Source: Pseudoselenomonas ruminantium (GTDB lineage: Bacteria > Bacillota > Negativicutes > Selenomonadales > Selenomonadaceae). Taken from it: a stretch of DNA of 24,788 bases. A program made the translations under genes and the position numbers. The stretch is taken from assembly GCA_002448495.1 (NCBI GenBank), contig DJYL01000007.1, forward strand, positions 1 through 24,788, written 5' to 3'. The first letter of the stretch is position 1. The number at the start of each line of letters is the position of its first letter. The notes under the pieces are model-generated. The model was given only the letters and a program-made list of their open reading frames with translations. It was not told where the DNA came from and did no database searches. Positions 22,743 through 24,788 of this stretch are shown here, piece after piece.

Positions 22743-23127
22743 GCACCACACCCCCCTTCAAAGTTATGCTGTGCGTTTTTTGAAGCTCTGGGCGCGGTGG
22801 AGCTTCAAAAACGCTCCACATTTTTGAACGGGGGGATTGCATTCTGACCAGCTGCCCCGAACCGTCAAACTCCAAACCTTCTCTGACGCTTGCTGCTTTC
22901 GCATGGATACGATTGTGACAGTCAATGCAGAGAGCCATGAGGTTATCCTGTCCCAGGGCAATGTCCTGATTATTGATGTTCTCTGGTGTCAGCCAGATTT
23001 TGTGGTGAATAATCTTGGCCGGCCGCCCGCACTTCTCGCAGACTCCGTAATGGAGCTGCATTGCTAATTTCTGTGCCTGCTTCCAAGCAGCGCTGTGATA
23101 AAACGCCTCAGCAAAATCTCTTGCCAA
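22696..23127 (-). CDS. HNH endonuclease of the packaging module
   Basis: The 143-aa product has an HNH fold: a zinc-like pair CEKC (30, 33), the histidine strand IIHHKIWLTPENINNQDIAL (His41/His42), Asn62 in DNLMALC, and CIDCHNRIHA with C67, C70, H71 and H75. HNH proteins next to terminase are required for efficient cleavage at cos sites in HK97-like phages. It starts at TTG 23127; the typical opening MARDFAEAFYHSAAWK supports this, with GGGGA about ten bases upstream. A leader terminator and promoter lie directly upstream. Confidence 0.9.
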   Translation of the reverse strand: MARDFAEAFYHSAAWKQAQKLAMQLHYGVCEKCGRPAKIIHHKIWLTPENINNQDIALGQDNLMALCIDCHNRIHAKAASVREGLEFDGSGQLVRMQSPRSKMWSVFEAPPRPELQKTHSITLKGGVVHGRRKEIQEESGIIG

Positions 23128-23157
23128 CTGTCTACCATCCCCAATCTCTCAACACGC

Positions 23158-23189
23158 AAAAAAGGCGCTGCCTTAATCGACAGTGCCTT
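23158..23189 (-). terminator. Leader terminator before the late operon
   Basis: On the minus strand AAGGCACTG and CAGCGCCTT pair (one mismatch) around a 10-base loop and are followed by TTTTTT. It lies between the promoter at 23219-23247 and the HNH gene, so transcripts must read through it to express the late genes. On the plus strand the same hairpin is followed by GATTTT, so weaker termination is possible there. Confidence 0.75.
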
Positions 23190-23218
23190 GATTTTGGTCA
23201 CAATTTTTCCGTATTTTT

Positions 23219-23247
23219 AGTATAACATGGGAAAATCACGCCGTAAA
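23219..23247 (-). promoter_or_regulatory. Probable late promoter with extended -10
   Basis: TATACT (23224-23219) is preceded by TG one base upstream, giving an extended -10, and TTTACG (23247-23242) is 17 bases further up as a weak -35. Transcription would start near 23212, about 85 bases before the HNH start. The weak -35 box with repeats just upstream suggests dependence on an activator. Confidence 0.65.
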
Positions 23248-23300
23248 TATCACTTTTTTCAGCCTAAAAAGTATCACTTCCAGCCACCCCCATATCATTT
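23248..23300. repeat. Three TATCAYTT direct repeats upstream of the late promoter
   Basis: TATCACTT occurs at 23248-23255 and 23272-23279, and TATCATTT at 23293-23300; spacings are 24 and 21 bases. The first repeat abuts the -35 box. On the coding strand the motif reads AAGTGATA. They could be binding sites for a phage late activator (ArpU/RinA-like in function), but no such gene is visible in the window. Confidence 0.55.
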
Positions 23301-23492
23301 TTATTGAATTGCCATCATCCTTGCCGCCCGCTCCGGATTATCTTTGAGGATTTTGGCAAATGCCTTAATGACTTCCCATTCCCCATCAGATGCCCGTAAG
23401 GAACGCATACGCCTTTCCGTGCCATCAGCTGCAGCAGGTCTACGGCCAGCCCCTTCACGAGCGCCGCCCCATCCGTTTTTATTCTCACTCAT
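23301..23492 (-). CDS. Small phage protein (63 aa), possible nucleic-acid binding
   Basis: The product begins MSENKNGWGGAREGAGRRPA, a Gly/Arg-rich head typical of many small phage proteins, and continues ERRMRSLRASDGEWEVIKAF and a helical end (AKILKDNPERAARMMAIQ). The SLRASDGEWEVIKAFAK part is reminiscent of a ribbon-helix-helix or similar small DNA-binding fold. ATG 23492 follows GGAGG by eight bases; longer frames would read through the preceding 54-aa gene. It shares ATGA with that gene. Function unknown. Confidence 0.7.
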   Translation of the reverse strand: MSENKNGWGGAREGAGRRPAAADGTERRMRSLRASDGEWEVIKAFAKILKDNPERAARMMAIQ

Positions 23493-23653
23493 ACCTTGCC
23501 CCTCCATTTCGCATATCCGAATAAGCCCCACACAGCAATCATGGATGCCAATATTCCCCAGTCTAAAATGTCGAAAGCTGCTACTGACCTGCCATGCAAT
23601 ACGCCGATACTCCCCAGCGTACAGATTAATACGAAAAGATTTATCTTTTTCAT
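23489..23653 (-). CDS. Small membrane protein (54 aa)
   Basis: The frame ATG 23653 to TGA 23489 predicts two hydrophobic stretches, LFVLICTLGSIGVLH and DWGILASMIAVWGLFGYAK, separated by HGRSVAAF. It ends in KWRGKV, so it could be a small two-span inner-membrane protein. Its stop overlaps the start of the following 63-aa gene as ATGA, and the ribosome site of that gene lies inside it. GAAGGT lies immediately before its ATG, a suboptimal spacing, so its start is less certain. No family recognised. Confidence 0.65.
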   Translation of the reverse strand: MKKINLFVLICTLGSIGVLHGRSVAAFDILDWGILASMIAVWGLFGYAKWRGKV

Positions 23654-23665
23654 ACCTTCGAAACA

Positions 23666-23674
23666 TGGTATAAT
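23666..23674 (+). promoter_or_regulatory. Extended -10 promoter on the plus strand, convergent with the 29-aa peptide gene
   Basis: TGGTATAAT is a full extended -10 (TG, one base, TATAAT). No good -35 is visible 17 bases upstream, as is allowed with an extended -10. It would start an RNA near 23681 that runs antisense to the small peptide gene at 23731-23820. Confidence 0.6.
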
Positions 23675-23730
23675 TGAGGTGCAAGGAACCTCTTGTGAGG
23701 CTCCCTGCTTTGCTTAGAATTGGCTGCCCA

Positions 23731-23820
23731 TCATCCTTTGATGGTCTTGATTAAGACTATCACCGTGAGAAGGTTTACGATGATGTTGGTGGCCTTTTCT
23801 GCTACCTCAAGGTATTCCAA
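23731..23820 (-). CDS. 29-aa hydrophobic peptide, candidate type I toxin
   Basis: A short frame starts at TTG 23820, with AAAGGGGG eight bases upstream, and ends at TGA 23731. The peptide is acidic/polar at first (LEYLEVAEKATN), then a strongly hydrophobic helix IIVNLLTVIVLI, then basic KTIKG. This is the plan of small holin-like or TxpA/Fst-like type I toxins, which insert in the cell membrane. It has a perfect promoter upstream and a convergent antisense unit. It could alternatively be a small phage membrane peptide co-transcribed with the 54-aa gene. No family match is claimed. Confidence 0.6.
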   Translation of the reverse strand: MEYLEVAEKATNIIVNLLTVIVLIKTIKG

Positions 23821-23852
23821 GTTTCTTTCCCCCTTTCCTTTAGCTTGATTTA

Positions 23853-23881
23853 ATTATATCATTTATTACTTGATTTGTCAA
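23853..23881 (-). promoter_or_regulatory. Perfect consensus promoter for the 29-aa peptide gene
   Basis: TTGACA (23881-23876), a 17-base spacer, and TATAAT (23858-23853), with TG one base before the -10, match the full sigma-70/A consensus plus the extended -10. Transcription would begin near 23846. Such strength for a 29-codon gene is typical of type I toxin genes. Confidence 0.92.
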
Positions 23882-23901
23882 TACTTTTATCAAAACGTTT
23901 T

Positions 23902-23941
23902 GCCCGCAATCCCTTATTTTTTCAAGGTTTGCGGGCTTTTT
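23902..23941 (+). terminator. Intrinsic terminator on the plus strand
   Basis: GCCCGCAA (23902-23909) pairs with TTGCGGGC (23929-23936), with an inner CCTT/AAGG pairing in the loop, followed by TTTTT. No T-tract follows on the minus strand, so it acts on plus-strand transcription. No protein gene precedes it on that strand, so it most likely ends the antisense RNA from 23681. Confidence 0.85.
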
Positions 23942-24002
23942 CGTCACTTATTTTCCGTTGTCTTGTTTCCTTGATTCATCTTGAAAAATCTCGCCGATTC
24001 TG

Positions 24003-24134
24003 TTACAGGTATCCCCGCTTCTCTGTAACCTTGAATCTCTCGTCATTTTTATGTTTTTCATACCGTATACTCCATATCAATCCTAAAAACAAAACGATTG
24101 TTGCTATACCGATAACCCCTGCTACTAAAATCAT
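24003..24134 (-). CDS. Small membrane protein (43 aa)
   Basis: ATG 24134 (AGGGGGAAG about nine bases upstream) opens a 43-codon frame with one long hydrophobic segment, ILVAGVIGIATIVLFLGLIW, then a charged cytoplasmic tail, RYEKHKNDERFKVTEKRGYL. It looks like a single-span membrane protein with N-out/C-in orientation. It is divergent from dinJ-yafQ. A promoter is not obvious (TTGAGG with TAAAGT is weak). No family recognised; ribosome site and clean membrane pattern support it. Confidence 0.65.
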   Translation of the reverse strand: MILVAGVIGIATIVLFLGLIWSIRYEKHKNDERFKVTEKRGYL

Positions 24135-24163
24135 TGTGTCTTCCCCCTTGTAACGAAAATTCA

Positions 24164-24192
24164 TTTACATTTACTTTATTTTGCTTTATAAT
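24164..24192 (+). promoter_or_regulatory. Promoter and possible operator of dinJ-yafQ
   Basis: TTTACA (24164-24169) is separated by 17 bases from TATAAT (24187-24192). Immediately downstream TCCT-CAAA-AGGA (24194-24205) is an inverted repeat that covers the ribosome site, and ATATC/GATAT arms (24191-24195 and 24210-24214) frame it. DinJ-YafQ complexes repress their own operon by binding such palindromes, so this may be the operator. Confidence 0.75.
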
Positions 24193-24215
24193 ATCCTCAA
24201 AAGGAGCGTGATATT

Positions 24216-24491
24216 ATGGCTACTATAACAAAAAGCCTCAACCTGCGCGTGGATGCAGAACTCAAAGCTCAAGCAGAGCATATCTTTTCTGAACTTGGTC
24301 TCCCAACGTCCACCGCTATCACTATGTTTTTGAAATCCGTGGTACGTCATGGCGGCATCCCCTTTAGCCTGCGCGTAGATGAAACGCCTAATGCCGAAAC
24401 ATTGCAGGCTATGGATGATGTGAACCATGGCCGCAACCTTAGCCGTGTTTATGATAGTGTTGAAGAATTCATGGAGGATCTTCATGCTTAA
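24216..24491 (+). CDS. dinJ: RelB/DinJ family antitoxin
   Basis: The 91-aa product has the N-terminal ribbon-helix-helix of the RelB/DinJ family: ITKSLNLRVDAELKAQAEHI, then FSELGLPTSTAITMFLKSVV and GGIPFSLRV. The C-terminal part (RVYDSVEEFMEDLHA) would wrap the toxin. It neutralises YafQ and represses the operon as a complex. ATG 24216 follows AAAGGAG. Its stop overlaps the toxin start by eight bases, as is usual for these pairs. Confidence 0.94.
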   Translation: MATITKSLNLRVDAELKAQAEHIFSELGLPTSTAITMFLKSVVRHGGIPFSLRVDETPNAETLQAMDDVNHGRNLSRVYDSVEEFMEDLHA

Positions 24492-24759
24492 GCTTCGTAA
24501 ACACAACCGTTTCAACAAGGAATACAAAAATGCCTTGAAACAAAAAGGTAATACTGAATCGCAGTTTTTGACAGTTCTCAAATACCTTGTAAATGAAAAG
24601 CCCTTACCCCAAAAATACAAAGACCATGCCCTCAGTAATAATTGGGCAGGTTTCCGTGAATGTCATATCCGCCCAGACTGGCTTCTCATTTACAAGATAG
24701 AAAAAGACATCTTGACTCTGACACTTATGCGCACTGGCACACATAGCGATTTATTTTGA
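24484..24759 (+). CDS. yafQ: YafQ family mRNA interferase toxin
   Basis: The 91-aa protein is a RelE-superfamily ribosome-dependent RNase of the YafQ type. Positions corresponding to the YafQ catalytic set are kept: His48 in KDHALSNNWAG, His61 and Asp65 in CHIRPDWLLIY, and His87 in RTGTHSDLF. It cleaves mRNA in the ribosomal A site when the antitoxin is degraded. ATG 24484 has GGAGG seven bases upstream inside the antitoxin gene; a longer in-frame start would lie deep in dinJ. All key residues are present, so it is probably active. Confidence 0.94.
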   Translation: MLKLRKHNRFNKEYKNALKQKGNTESQFLTVLKYLVNEKPLPQKYKDHALSNNWAGFRECHIRPDWLLIYKIEKDILTLTLMRTGTHSDLF

Positions 24760-24788
24760 AATCCGGCGCTGTGATGAAATGCGAAAGC

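Larger units (their letters stand above)
23681..23941 (+). ncRNA. Candidate antisense RNA over the 29-aa peptide gene
   Basis: The interval from the extended -10 promoter to the terminator at 23902-23941 defines a possible RNA of about 260 bases, covering the entire peptide frame and its leader in antisense. Near its 5' end is a hairpin GGAACCTC-TTGT-GAGGCTCC (23685-23704). Lengths and layout resemble the antitoxin RNAs of type I systems such as RatA. The boundaries are inferred from signals, not seen as a transcript. Confidence 0.5.
4230..24788. mobile_element. Prophage of HK97-type siphovirus, late region; right end outside the window
   Basis: From HNH nuclease and terminase to lysozyme, the genes follow the standard order of a tailed phage with a non-contractile tail, all on the minus strand and tightly packed. 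Lysis genes lie at the left edge next to host genes, so the left boundary is near 4000-4300. Integrase, repressor and replication genes are absent and would be expected to the right. It is uncertain whether the dinJ-yafQ operon at the right edge belongs to the prophage. No broken structural gene was seen, so the structural module looks intact. Confidence 0.85.

Noticed and set aside
23685..23704. Hairpin as terminator of the 29-aa peptide mRNA
   Set aside because: The stem is good, but on the minus strand it is followed by TTGCACC and not by a T-tract, so intrinsic termination is not supported.
24186..24620. 144-codon minus-strand frame over the toxin-antitoxin operon
   Set aside because: It is antisense to dinJ and yafQ, both of which keep family motifs and proper signals.

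Overview
The window joins a stretch of bacterial housekeeping genes (about 1-4050) to a long prophage late region (about 4260-23130) and a small accessory segment (23200-24760). The host is probably a diderm Firmicute of the Negativicutes (Selenomonas/Mitsuokella-like). This is inferred from the ylxM-ffh-rpsP-khpA-ylqD order (a Firmicutes arrangement), moderate base composition, consensus sigma-A type promoters with strong AGGAGG ribosome sites, and an exported FlgT-N-like protein such as is found in bacteria with an outer membrane. The genus is not proven by the sequence alone.

Host part, all on the minus strand. A perfect consensus promoter at 2748-2776 drives ylxM, ffh, rpsP and khpA. An intrinsic terminator at 355-390 follows, and then ylqD, which is cut by the window edge. 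Upstream lies an independent exported protein gene (2817-3884) with its own promoter, preceded by a 26-codon mini-ORF and a near-perfect palindrome.

Prophage part, nearly all on the minus strand and read from right to left. The order is HNH endonuclease, small and large terminase, HK97-type portal, ClpP-like head protease, a 46-aa basic protein, major capsid, four head-tail connector or completion genes, major tail protein, tail assembly chaperones with a -1 frameshift, tape measure, distal tail and baseplate genes (including a 1235-aa hub carrying lectin-like modules and a 14-residue repeat), holin, a 57-aa protein and a GH25 lysozyme. This is a complete head, tail and lysis module of a cos/HNH-type siphovirus. 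Many genes overlap by 1-50 bases, so translational coupling is likely. A promoter with three upstream TATCAYTT repeats and a leader terminator precedes the HNH gene and is the likely late control point. Lysogeny, integrase and replication genes are not in the window and would lie to the right.

Accessory part. Between the late promoter and the right edge are several tiny genes: a 63-aa protein, small predicted membrane proteins of 54 and 43 aa, and a 29-aa hydrophobic peptide with a perfect promoter and a convergent antisense promoter and terminator (a candidate type I toxin-antitoxin). A plus-strand dinJ-yafQ type II toxin-antitoxin operon follows. Several of these genes, and the frameshifted chaperone extension, are short and easily missed by automatic annotation.
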